Below, in pieces: positions 47,140 to 55,861 of a stretch of 64,000 nucleotides of DNA. The position numbers were made by a program, and so were the translations under genes. The notes under the pieces were generated by a model. That model ran no database searches, was not told where the DNA came from, and saw only the letters and a program-made list of their open reading frames with translations. The number at the start of each line of letters is the position of its first letter. Positions within the stretch are counted from its first letter, which is position 1. The DNA is taken from contig NZ_CP095855.1 of NCBI RefSeq assembly GCF_023100805.1, forward strand, positions 5,311,001 through 5,375,000, given 5' to 3'. Source of the stretch: Chitinophaga filiformis (lineage in GTDB: Bacteria; Bacteroidota; Bacteroidia; Chitinophagales; Chitinophagaceae).

Positions 47140-48054
47140 CTATTTTAATGTATAAGATAAACTGAGCTGGTATACCATCCCTGCCTTACTCACCTCCTGG
47201 TTTGGATCAGGCCTTTTCTTCCCTACCGGGAAAGTGATGATCGTCCATGAATTAAGCATAGATCCCGGAATGTAATCAAATTGCCTGAACTTGTTAATGA
47301 TCGCATAACCCGCACTTCCTGAGAGTGTCAGATGCTTGCCGAAGGTATGTTCATAATACGCCTTCGCACTCCACTGTGTTGTTTGTATAAACCCGCTATT
47401 TTCGTAATGTCCGGGACCTTGCCTGTTTGAAAGACGATAACTGCGTGTAAGGCCCCTTATGCCCAATGCCACGTTATCCCGCTCTGTGATCAGGTAAGCC
47501 GCCCGCATATTGGTCGGAAACTGCCCATAGATGTCCCAGTGCTTGTTGGGACGGTAATCAAAAGTAACATAAGGGGATATCTGGTGACCAAAGAACTGGT
47601 TGGAATAAGCCAGGCCCAAACCATATTTCAGCCTCGGTGAACGGGCATATTTATATTGGAAACCAATGGTCCCGCGGATATCTTCTCCTGAGATATCCTC
47701 CCAATCAGAGAAAATCCCGATCTGTCCCAAGAGGGTGAACGTCTTCGTCGTATCACTGAATTTGCGACTATAAGCACCCTGTAAGGCCACGCTGTAAAGG
47801 GTTTCCTCCACCACATCCCGGAAATTATGGAAAGACATCTTTCCAAACTCCATCTTCAACATGAGTGACTCCTTCGGCTTCCTGAAAACAGGCATGGTAA
47901 ATTCAATATCCAGCACCCTGGCACTGGCGGAAGTATCATTTAATTTGACAGGTATGTAAATGTAGCCGATCTGGGCTAGTTCCTTGCGCTGCTGCGCAAT
48001 ACCTATTACCGGCGCCAAACAGCTTATTGCAATGAGGAGATGACGATTTAACAT
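47140..48054 (-). CDS. DUF6268-like outer-membrane beta-barrel protein
   Basis: The 304-aa protein has a signal peptide (to about 20, IGIAQQ). Alternating strands typical of a barrel follow (TLLGQIGIFSDWED, ISPYVTFDYRPNKHWDIYGQ) and it ends in an aromatic/Leu-rich strand LSLSYTLK. It is the last gene of the efflux operon, 28 bases after the RND pump gene, and may support the pump in the outer membrane. Confidence 0.75.
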   Translation of the reverse strand: MLNRHLLIAISCLAPVIGIAQQRKELAQIGYIYIPVKLNDTSASARVLDIEFTMPVFRKPKESLMLKMEFGKMSFHNFRDVVEETLYSVALQGAYSRKFSDTTKTFTLLGQIGIFSDWEDISGEDIRGTIGFQYKYARSPRLKYGLGLAYSNQFFGHQISPYVTFDYRPNKHWDIYGQFPTNMRAAYLITERDNVALGIRGLTRSYRLSNRQGPGHYENSGFIQTTQWSAKAYYEHTFGKHLTLSGSAGYAIINKFRQFDYIPGSMLNSWTIITFPVGKKRPDPNQEVSKAGMVYQLSLSYTLK

Positions 48055-48082
48055 ATACTGATGTATTTAAATTGAGGATGGT

Positions 48083-51000
48083 TTATTTCATGATCATCTT
48101 ATAAAGTACCGGTGCCACAAACCTGGTTAATAACAGGGAGCTGAGTAAGCCTCCGATCAGCACCAGTGCCAATGGAGAGAAGAAATCGGATCGTTCAACC
48201 ACCAGCGGGATGAGCGCAAAGACCGCCGTGAGCGTTGTCAGGAAGATCGGCGTAAACCGCTCTTCTGTGGCCAGCTGTATTGCCTCCTCTTTCGAGTGTC
48301 CGGCCGCACGCATCTGCTCAGTGAAGTCTACAATGATAATCGTATTCTTCACCTCAAGCCCGATCAGCGTAATGATACCGACAAACGCCGTGAAGGAAAA
48401 AGTGTAGCCTCCTGCATACAAGGCCACTACAGCGCCAAGTATCCCCAGGGGAATAGCGGAGGCTACGATCACTGTTCCTCTCAATCCGCGGAAAGCCAGG
48501 ATAAGCACCGCGAGAATTCCAAACACCGACACTGCCAGGGCAGTTGATAGTCCCCCGAAAGACTCTTTACGCTTTTCCGCCTCCCCGCCTGCTTCATAGA
48601 GATAATTCTCAGGAAACCTGATCTGGTTGATCTTATTCAATGCCTCATTCGTCACTTTACCAGTGAGGTAACCAGTCCTGACATATGCCGTTACAGTGAT
48701 GCTTCTCCTTTTATTAAAGTGTTGCAATATAGATGGAGCGCTTTGCAGTTTGATCTCCGCCACCTGCGACAGTGGCACTAACTTACCCGTTGCCGCACTG
48801 ACATAGATCTGCTTGAATACATCAAAACTGCCCTTTGCATACTGATCCAGGGTCAGGTTTACATCAAGACTATTACCTGCATCATCCGTAATCTCCGTTG
48901 CAGAGATTCCCGCGAAAGTTGTACGTACTGATTTAGAGATCTCGGCAATCGACACCCCGAGCGACAATGCCTTCTCATGGTTGATCAGCAGTTTCACCTC
49001 CACTTTCTGCTGCCTTAACGGATTATCAATATCCCTTGTACCGGGTGTACGCTTCAAGGCGGCTTCCACCTGCCCTGCCAGCGTAGATAAGGTCTGAAGA
49101 TTGTCGCCGAAAATGCGGATCTCTATTGGCGTACCTACCGGGGGGCCCTGCATAAACTCATGCACCTGTATGATGGCCCCGGGATACTTCGCAAACTCAC
49201 TCCGCAGGCTGTCCAGGAAGGCAGGGAAATGGTCTTTATCATAGTGTTCGGTAAAACACAGCAGCTGCGCTGTATTGGCCTTTTGTCCCGATTGACCGAC
49301 ATTATAATATACCTGCGGATTCCCTTTACCTATATTAGCTGCATATGCCCGGATGTAGGGTTTCTCATGCAAACGCTGTTCTACCCAATGAACAACCTTA
49401 TCCACCGTTTCAATATTCGCGGCAGCGGGCAAGGTCACGTCTACAAGGAACTGTGGTTTTTCAGAACTGGGGAAAAAGCTGAAGCCAATTGCCCTCATCA
49501 GCATGAAGCCCGCCAATACCAGCGCTAATGCCACAACAAGCGTCATCTTTGGCCATTTCATACAGAATGCCAACATCCGCATGAAAGGCCCCTCATTGAA
49601 CCTCATAATAGCCCGGTAGAATACATTGTCGCCTATCTGGTCTTTCAGCAGGAACTTCGACAGCAATGGCGTCATTGTTACCGATACCAGCAGCGAACCT
49701 GCCATGGTATAGATCACCGCCAGCGGTAAACTGCGTATAAAGTCGCCGGTAGAACCCTGCAGCGTTACCAATGGCAGAAAGGACAACAGGATACAAACCG
49801 TCACGGTAATGATTGCCCTGATCAACTGATTGGTGCCATTGATGGCAGCCTCCTCTCTGCCATCTCCCTTGCGGAGTTTTGCAACAATGTTTTCCACGAC
49901 GATAATGGAATCGTCCACCAGTAAGCCCAGGGCAATTACCAGGCCCACAATGGAAAACTGGTTCAGGGAGTAACCGGAGAGGTCTAACAGGCCAATCCCT
50001 ATAAAGATCGATACCGGTATACTGAACATGACAACATAAGACGCTCTTAAACCCAGAGGAAGAAGGGTAAAGAGGACCAGTACGATAGCGATACAGAAAT
50101 CGCGGTAGAGATTATTCAGGCGGTGAGACACGCTGAGGCTCTGATCAAAGACCTTCTCCAGTTTAATGCCGTTCCCTGCATGATAGAAAGATTTCAGCTC
50201 CTGTTCTACCCGGGCCGTAATATCGAAGATGTTGGCATCTTCCTGCTGGGTGACTGATATGAATACTGCCCGTTTGCCATTATACCTCGCAAAATAGTTG
50301 TCAGGTTCATATCCCCGGGTCACATTGGCAACGTCTTTCAGATAAACGATATGGTCGCCGGAGGTCTTGATGATGGTGTTCCTCACCTGGTCTTCACTCC
50401 GGTAGTCGCCTCCTATCTTGATATTATACCTGTTCACCGAAACATCAAGGTACCCGGCGGGAAGATTGACTGCTTCGCTTTTAATGGCATTATTGATATC
50501 TGTCAGCGTGATGCCGTTGGCCGCCATCCGGGGCAGATCTATCTCAACATTGATCTGCTGTGCAGGAATGGCATGTAACAGCACCTCTCCTATCCCCTTC
50601 ACCTTCTGAATGGCACGTTGTGCATTCTCAGCCATCAGCTGCAACTCGCTGTAAGGCTTATCTTCACTGACCAATGCATATTGCAGAATGCTTACGTTAC
50701 TGGTAGATGACTGTTTTACATCAATGCTCTTTACGCCTGCAGGCAGATCTGGTTTAACCTTGTTGATCTCCCGCTGCACCTCGTCATACTTCTTCTCCTC
50801 ATCGGCTTTCTGAAGAAATTTGATCTTGATACTTGCGGAACCGTCACTTATTTTCGTCTGTATATATTCTATCAGATCGAGTGTGCCCAGCTGCAACTCC
50901 AATGGATTGACCACCAGCTGCTCGAGATCGGAAGGAGTAGCACCCGGATAAACAATATTCACGGTATACTGTGGGAGCGGAAATAGCGGGTCTTCACTCT

Positions 51001-51100
51001 TTGGCATCTTCCTGAATGACTGATAACCCCAGTAGGCAATCATCAGGAAAACACAGACAGAGAACTGTTTATTGCGAATAAAAAATTGTGGTATATTCAT
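48083..51100 (-). CDS. RND efflux pump inner-membrane transporter
   Basis: The 1005-aa proton-driven pump of the AcrB/MdtB class has twelve membrane helices and two large periplasmic loops. TM4 carries the proton-relay pair in LGLLVDDSIIVVENI. The N-terminus IPQFFIRNKQFSVCVFLMIA and the segment FPQ-like LPQYTVNIVYPGATPSDLEQ are typical of the family. It exports drugs or other amphiphiles with the adaptor and TolC-like channel encoded upstream; the adaptor gene ends two bases before its start. Confidence 0.93.
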   Translation of the reverse strand: MNIPQFFIRNKQFSVCVFLMIAYWGYQSFRKMPKSEDPLFPLPQYTVNIVYPGATPSDLEQLVVNPLELQLGTLDLIEYIQTKISDGSASIKIKFLQKADEEKKYDEVQREINKVKPDLPAGVKSIDVKQSSTSNVSILQYALVSEDKPYSELQLMAENAQRAIQKVKGIGEVLLHAIPAQQINVEIDLPRMAANGITLTDINNAIKSEAVNLPAGYLDVSVNRYNIKIGGDYRSEDQVRNTIIKTSGDHIVYLKDVANVTRGYEPDNYFARYNGKRAVFISVTQQEDANIFDITARVEQELKSFYHAGNGIKLEKVFDQSLSVSHRLNNLYRDFCIAIVLVLFTLLPLGLRASYVVMFSIPVSIFIGIGLLDLSGYSLNQFSIVGLVIALGLLVDDSIIVVENIVAKLRKGDGREEAAINGTNQLIRAIITVTVCILLSFLPLVTLQGSTGDFIRSLPLAVIYTMAGSLLVSVTMTPLLSKFLLKDQIGDNVFYRAIMRFNEGPFMRMLAFCMKWPKMTLVVALALVLAGFMLMRAIGFSFFPSSEKPQFLVDVTLPAAANIETVDKVVHWVEQRLHEKPYIRAYAANIGKGNPQVYYNVGQSGQKANTAQLLCFTEHYDKDHFPAFLDSLRSEFAKYPGAIIQVHEFMQGPPVGTPIEIRIFGDNLQTLSTLAGQVEAALKRTPGTRDIDNPLRQQKVEVKLLINHEKALSLGVSIAEISKSVRTTFAGISATEITDDAGNSLDVNLTLDQYAKGSFDVFKQIYVSAATGKLVPLSQVAEIKLQSAPSILQHFNKRRSITVTAYVRTGYLTGKVTNEALNKINQIRFPENYLYEAGGEAEKRKESFGGLSTALAVSVFGILAVLILAFRGLRGTVIVASAIPLGILGAVVALYAGGYTFSFTAFVGIITLIGLEVKNTIIIVDFTEQMRAAGHSKEEAIQLATEERFTPIFLTTLTAVFALIPLVVERSDFFSPLALVLIGGLLSSLLLTRFVAPVLYKMIMK

Positions 51101-51102
51101 TA

Positions 51103-52152
51103 TTACCTGGCGTTTTCAATTTGTACCTGCTGCCCGTCTTCCAATCCGTCATTACCTGCTATGATAACACGCTCCGCCGGATTGATCGTTGTATAGAGCA
51201 CCGCTTTGTTCTGTTTTATGCTGAGTAGTTTCACCGTCGACCGCCGGGCAATTGACTGTCCCGACACTGTATAAATGATGCCTACACCATCATTTACCTG
51301 TGTTACCGCCTCCAATGGCAGCAATGTATATGACTGTTCATTCCTTGCGGGCAACAGCAGTTTACCGGTAAGTCCATATACAATGGGCAGCTGTCCGGGA
51401 TCAAAGCGGATATAACAATCGTATGTGAGCGTAACCGCATCAGGAATGGTGGACAGCCTGTATACCACTCCGGCTATGGGATGCTCCGGCAATGCATCGA
51501 GGGTAAGTATGGCTGACTCGTTCACTTTCAATCTTAGCCGGTCCCTGTCGCTCAAACTGACCTTAAACATCCAGTGCCTGTTACCATCAGTATCGTTACT
51601 CCCCAGCGTAAAGGCCAGTGCTCCCGAGGGCTTATATTCACCCCTATTGATCTGTTTTTTCAGGATGACACCGTCTGCCGGCGCATAAATAGACGTCTGC
51701 GCAAGGTTGTAGGCCAGCGCGTCCCTTTGCGCCCTGCTGGCGGCCAATGCAGTTTCCGTATTCTGTAACTGCTCTACCGTGGCAATGGTATCCTTCACCA
51801 GTACCTGCAGACGTTTAATATCGCGCATATGCTGGCTGATCTTATAATCCACCTGGTCAATCTGCGACTTATACTCAGCTGTGTTCAGACGTGCCAGCAG
51901 CTGGCCCTTTCTGACAAAATCGCCTTCTTTTACGCATACCTGCTCAACCGTGCCACCGGTTTTAAAGGAGAGATCTGATTGATCAATCGTAGTAATAAGA
52001 CCTGTTGCAATGATCGTATCGGTTAAAGGTGCGATCTCCGGATGCACAACTGTGACGTGGGGGATGACGGTTTCCATCCCTTGTCCGGGTTTCTGCCGGC
52101 ATGCCAATAGCGCTGATGCTATCAGCAAACCGGTCATGTGATGTTTCTGCAT
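51103..52152 (-). CDS. Periplasmic adaptor (membrane fusion) lipoprotein of the RND pump
   Basis: I start it at 52152 (MQKHHM). This places a lipobox LLAC at Cys18 and leaves a two-base gap after the TolC stop; the longer frame would overlap TolC by 73 bases. The mature protein (about 350 aa) has a lipoyl/barrel-sandwich segment split by a coiled coil (VCVKEGDFVRKGQLLARLNT ... TSIYAPADGVILKKQINRGE) and a beta-barrel. It bridges the RND transporter to the outer-membrane channel. Confidence 0.9.
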   Translation of the reverse strand: MQKHHMTGLLIASALLACRQKPGQGMETVIPHVTVVHPEIAPLTDTIIATGLITTIDQSDLSFKTGGTVEQVCVKEGDFVRKGQLLARLNTAEYKSQIDQVDYKISQHMRDIKRLQVLVKDTIATVEQLQNTETALAASRAQRDALAYNLAQTSIYAPADGVILKKQINRGEYKPSGALAFTLGSNDTDGNRHWMFKVSLSDRDRLRLKVNESAILTLDALPEHPIAGVVYRLSTIPDAVTLTYDCYIRFDPGQLPIVYGLTGKLLLPARNEQSYTLLPLEAVTQVNDGVGIIYTVSGQSIARRSTVKLLSIKQNKAVLYTTINPAERVIIAGNDGLEDGQQVQIENAR

Positions 52153-52154
52153 AA

Positions 52155-53516
52155 TTATTCCAGCTTGAGTTTTTTGCCTGTGGTTTTCTGGTAGCCTGCC
52201 AGTTTGAATTGAAGATTGTAATACCATTTTATGAGGTTGGCATCTGCCTGACGAAGCTGTTCTTCGGCGTCCAGCAGCTCCAGGATAGTCGCCATCTGCA
52301 GATCGAACTTTGACCTGACAGCCCTGAAATAGACATCTGCATTATTATATGCCGCCTGCGATGACTGGTAATTGGCCAGGTGGGTAACAATATCACTATA
52401 TGCCGAGCGTTCGTTCAACGCTACCTGCATCAGGCTACTGTTATACTGCGCTTCTAAACTCTGTTGCTGGAAATAAGCCTGCTTTGCCCTGCTGTTGTTA
52501 ACACCATTATTAAAGAGATTCCACTTCAGGGAGAGCTCAAATGTGCTGTATGGCAGCCTTTTATTATTAAAGTTGATACTGGACCCGCTGATGCCGCCGG
52601 TCGCTTTCAGCTGTACAACGGGCGTTATTGCCTGGGAACGGATAGCCCTTTGCTGTAAGCCTGCGGCATCAGCATTATGTTTGAGATAACTGGCATGGTA
52701 TCCGGTATATGCTGTATCGCGTGTGTTGTTGAGAAGATAACTGTGTTGCGATTGAAACAGGTAAGCAGAGTCAATCAGAATACGCTCATCAAAAGAGCGG
52801 TTCAATATAAAATTGAAATTAAACTGCGCTTTCATACAGGCGTTCTCCCAATCCCTGTATTGCGCTTCCTTGTTGCTCAGATCTGCTTTTGCCCTGTACA
52901 GGATCTCTTTCGTCTGCTTCTGCTGGCTGATCTGCAACTGAATACCGTCCACGTTATCCTGCGCAATCTTTACGCTTCTGCCCGTGGCCTGTTTCAGCTC
53001 ATTGGCCTGCAGATATTGAAAGTATGCCTCCCTGATCTGCGCATCCAGTTCTGTTTTAAAGTCATCCAGCTGACTGGCAACTGCCTTACTGCTTTCTTCT
53101 TTAACCTGCCTGTTGTATTGATTTTGCCTGTTGTAAATGTTCTGTGTCAGCTGGATGGCTGATGAATATTGATTGGGATTCGGGTAATAAAACTTACCGT
53201 TCTTAATAGTGCTCGTCTGCAGCTGAGAGAGAAAGTCTGCGATCTCGCCGGTATGACCTCCCGCCAGGTCAATGGGTTCCCTGATATACTTCGTATAACC
53301 AGCGGAATAATCGACCGTGGGCCCGGCTGTCCGCCTGCTTTCTGTGAAAGCCCATAAGGCATTCTGATAGTCGCTGTTTAACCGGTGTATAGTCAGATTA
53401 TTCCGCAGCCCTGTTTCACAATAGCTTTCAAGAATATCCTGCGCTCCGGCTGAGGCAGTAGTGATAATAATAACAAGAAAGAAGACAATTCCGGCTGAAT
53501 GCGCCCTGTTCATCAT
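52155..53516 (-). CDS. TolC-family outer-membrane efflux channel
   Basis: I start it at 53516 (MMNRAHSAG), giving about 453 aa with a signal peptide ending ASAGAQ. Two OEP repeats of long coiled helices follow (ELDAQIREAYFQYLQANELK and SKFDLQMATILELLDAEEQL). It forms the trimeric exit duct of the tripartite pump and is the first gene of the efflux operon. Confidence 0.9.
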   Translation of the reverse strand: MMNRAHSAGIVFFLVIIITTASAGAQDILESYCETGLRNNLTIHRLNSDYQNALWAFTESRRTAGPTVDYSAGYTKYIREPIDLAGGHTGEIADFLSQLQTSTIKNGKFYYPNPNQYSSAIQLTQNIYNRQNQYNRQVKEESSKAVASQLDDFKTELDAQIREAYFQYLQANELKQATGRSVKIAQDNVDGIQLQISQQKQTKEILYRAKADLSNKEAQYRDWENACMKAQFNFNFILNRSFDERILIDSAYLFQSQHSYLLNNTRDTAYTGYHASYLKHNADAAGLQQRAIRSQAITPVVQLKATGGISGSSINFNNKRLPYSTFELSLKWNLFNNGVNNSRAKQAYFQQQSLEAQYNSSLMQVALNERSAYSDIVTHLANYQSSQAAYNNADVYFRAVRSKFDLQMATILELLDAEEQLRQADANLIKWYYNLQFKLAGYQKTTGKKLKLE

Positions 53517-53622
53517 AGGTTGTTGTGTTTCGTAACGCAAACCTAGCCTATGAATCACTGTGAGGAAAGAAGAACCTGACCGATGTGGGCGAATTGGCGC
53601 CTCAACGGGTCAAAATATTATC

Positions 53623-54408
53623 TCAGCGATTTTCCATCCAGGAGAGAAAATCTGAACTGCGGGGTTTACTGACAATGATCTTTTCTTCTACCTTCACCTC
53701 GATATGTATCAATACACGTCTGCCCAGGTATTGCTCTATTTCCTTTATAGCCCGGAATGCCACCAGGTATTGCCTGTTGGCACGGTAAAACTCAGCCGGG
53801 TCAAGGCATTGTTCGAGGTCTTCCAATGTCTGGGGTACGACATAATTCTTTCCTGCAGATGTATATACAAACGTCACTCCGTGTTTAATCATGAAGCATG
53901 ATATATCAGAGACGGGTAAAGGAAAGATCTTACTCTTGTGAGAGATCAGCAAACTTGTGCGATAGGGCTTATAACTGGCCTGAACAGACCTGATCAAGCC
54001 CTCAAGATTCAGCGCGCCAACAGGTGCCGGCGTATTCGTCCTGGCCAGATTAGCACGGAAGGTTTCTATTTTCTGCAAACTCATAACAAGCTTCTTCTCA
54101 TCTGTAGGCTTCAGCAAATATGCAATGCTGTTCAGCTCAAAAGCCTGGATCGCATACTCATCATATGCCGTCGTAAAGATAATCGGGCACGTGATAGGAT
54201 GTCGCTGAAAAACCTCAAAGCTTAGCCCGTCGGCCAACTGAATATCACTAAATATAAGGTCAGGCTCTTCGTGCTGCTCCAGCCACTCCAGGCTGCTGTC
54301 TATACTGTCTTTGACGGCTACGATCTGAAATGCAGGGTCCTGCTTCATGATCATGTTCTGCAGATCAATGGCTGCATTCACTTCGTCTTCTATAATCAAA
54401 ATTTTCAT
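53623..54408 (-). CDS. LytTR-family response regulator
   Basis: The 261-aa protein has a receiver domain (1-120) with the phospho-acceptor Asp55 (LIFSDIQLADG), the acidic pair in IIEDEV and Lys in LKPTDEKK. A LytTR DNA-binding domain (about 155-261) follows (SHKSKIFPLPVSDISCFMI, FYRANRQYLVAFRAIKEI). It pairs with the kinase gene, which it overlaps by four bases. The efflux operon starts about 100 bases downstream on the same strand and is a likely target. Confidence 0.93.
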   Translation of the reverse strand: MKILIIEDEVNAAIDLQNMIMKQDPAFQIVAVKDSIDSSLEWLEQHEEPDLIFSDIQLADGLSFEVFQRHPITCPIIFTTAYDEYAIQAFELNSIAYLLKPTDEKKLVMSLQKIETFRANLARTNTPAPVGALNLEGLIRSVQASYKPYRTSLLISHKSKIFPLPVSDISCFMIKHGVTFVYTSAGKNYVVPQTLEDLEQCLDPAEFYRANRQYLVAFRAIKEIEQYLGRRVLIHIEVKVEEKIIVSKPRSSDFLSWMENR

Positions 54409-55451
54409 ACTTCGTAAATTAAGGGGAGCAAAACGCTGAACTTCTTTTCTTTTTTTTCGATCCTGACGCCTTTGTCAGACAGCAAACGATACCTGTAATC
54501 GAGTGTTGCCAGCCCTATCTTTTCAGATTTTTCAACAGAATAACGTGGCTGCAGGTCGTTCTCGACATGTATAAAATCCTCCCGGATGCCGATCCTTACA
54601 TTAAGCGGCTTTGCCGCAGATACCACGTTATGTTTGACTGCATTTTCAACGAGGATCTGTAAACTTACCGGCGGTATAACGGAGCTGAGATAAGGCTCAG
54701 GCAGCTCTATCTCTATTGATAAATTCGTTTCATATCGTCTCTCCAAAAGAAATATATAGGACTGCAGGAATTCAAGTTCTTCTCTCAATGTAACCGTACC
54801 ATTAACGCCATGTTTTAACAAATAGCGGTATACATCAGAAAGCCGGATCACAAAATCAACAGATCTTTCCGGATGCACCATGATCAATGACTTCAATGAA
54901 TTCAGTGAATTGAACAGGAAATGCGGATTCACCTGCTGCTTGAGGGCCTCATATTTAGCTACAATGTTCTCTTTCAGTAGTATCTCATTCTTCAACAATG
55001 CCTCTCTCTTCGCAATGTTATTGTCCGTAGAAAATTTGATAATAAGAATGAAGACGTTAATTAAGAGACATCGGTAATATCCCCACTGACAAAGCACGCT
55101 CCATTCTTCAAACTTGCTCTTGTATTCCACCATTACGGGCCTGTAGTAATTTAATATCAGGATATAAACAGCAGCCGTCACAATCGTGATCAACAGGAAG
55201 CGCAAGGCTGCCTCTACAATGCGCCAGCGTTTGTAAGATATCCTGAAATCAAAGGAAGTGAAAATAATGATCCAGCTAGTCAATGATATGACAAAACCGG
55301 CCAGGAAGAGCGCCGCAATTTCGGACGTGGTCAGTAAATTATCCCGGTCGCCATAGTCGCCATAATGCCTGGCGCCACTGGTAATTAACGCGATAAAGAT
55401 CGCATTAAGTATAGCGATCGCCGGACGGACCTTACGTATCTTTAGAAACAT
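54405..55451 (-). CDS. LytS-type sensor histidine kinase
   Basis: The 348-aa protein has about four membrane helices in residues 10-142. A His_kinase (PF06580-type) domain carries the phospho-accepting His177 in VNPHFLFNSLNSL, and an ATPase domain carries LQILVENAVKHN. The protein senses membrane or envelope signals and phosphorylates the LytTR regulator encoded next to it. Confidence 0.92.
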   Translation of the reverse strand: MFLKIRKVRPAIAILNAIFIALITSGARHYGDYGDRDNLLTTSEIAALFLAGFVISLTSWIIIFTSFDFRISYKRWRIVEAALRFLLITIVTAAVYILILNYYRPVMVEYKSKFEEWSVLCQWGYYRCLLINVFILIIKFSTDNNIAKREALLKNEILLKENIVAKYEALKQQVNPHFLFNSLNSLKSLIMVHPERSVDFVIRLSDVYRYLLKHGVNGTVTLREELEFLQSYIFLLERRYETNLSIEIELPEPYLSSVIPPVSLQILVENAVKHNVVSAAKPLNVRIGIREDFIHVENDLQPRYSVEKSEKIGLATLDYRYRLLSDKGVRIEKKEKKFSVLLPLIYEV

Positions 55452-55861
55452 GCCCTAAAATTGCCAAAATTTGGGATGTTATTTCATAAAAATAAGTTAA
55501 AGTGTCCCGATTCCCGCCTGACATTGCCATTTCAGGGCCTGAGCAACGCGGCCCTCCGTGCTATAGTGTGCCTCCGATCGGCAAGCGCGCTGAAAGTACA
55601 GATCCCTGCTCCCTTACAGTTAAAAACAAAGCCTGGTAAAATTACCAGGCCGACACTTAAACCTACAACTTTCGCAAACTGTTCGCGACTGTTTATTTGT
55701 TAATAATAGAAAACAATGACGTTTTCATTTACAATACAAATCTTAAACATTCGCGTTGCCCTTTCAAATAAAAAACACCAAAGTGGGCAAAAAAGCACCT
55801 GAAAGGGACAGTAGCGGACCGGAAGGTCAAATATTCTCAAGGCGATATTGCCAACAGATCT
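55452..55861. other. Intergenic region between kinase and esterase genes
   Basis: These 410 bases hold the kinase promoter area and a terminator (55631-55650). Short frames on the plus strand are not convincing, and no other feature is visible. Confidence 0.5.
55631..55650 (-). terminator. Terminator of the carbohydrate gene cluster
   Basis: GCCTGGTAA (55631-55639) and TTACCAGGC (55642-55650) form a perfect stem. On the minus strand it is followed by TTTGTTTTTA. It lies about 210 bases past the esterase stop. Confidence 0.75.

Noticed and set aside
48210..48547. Overlapping plus-strand frames inside the RND pump gene
   Set aside because: They are antisense shadows of conserved membrane segments.
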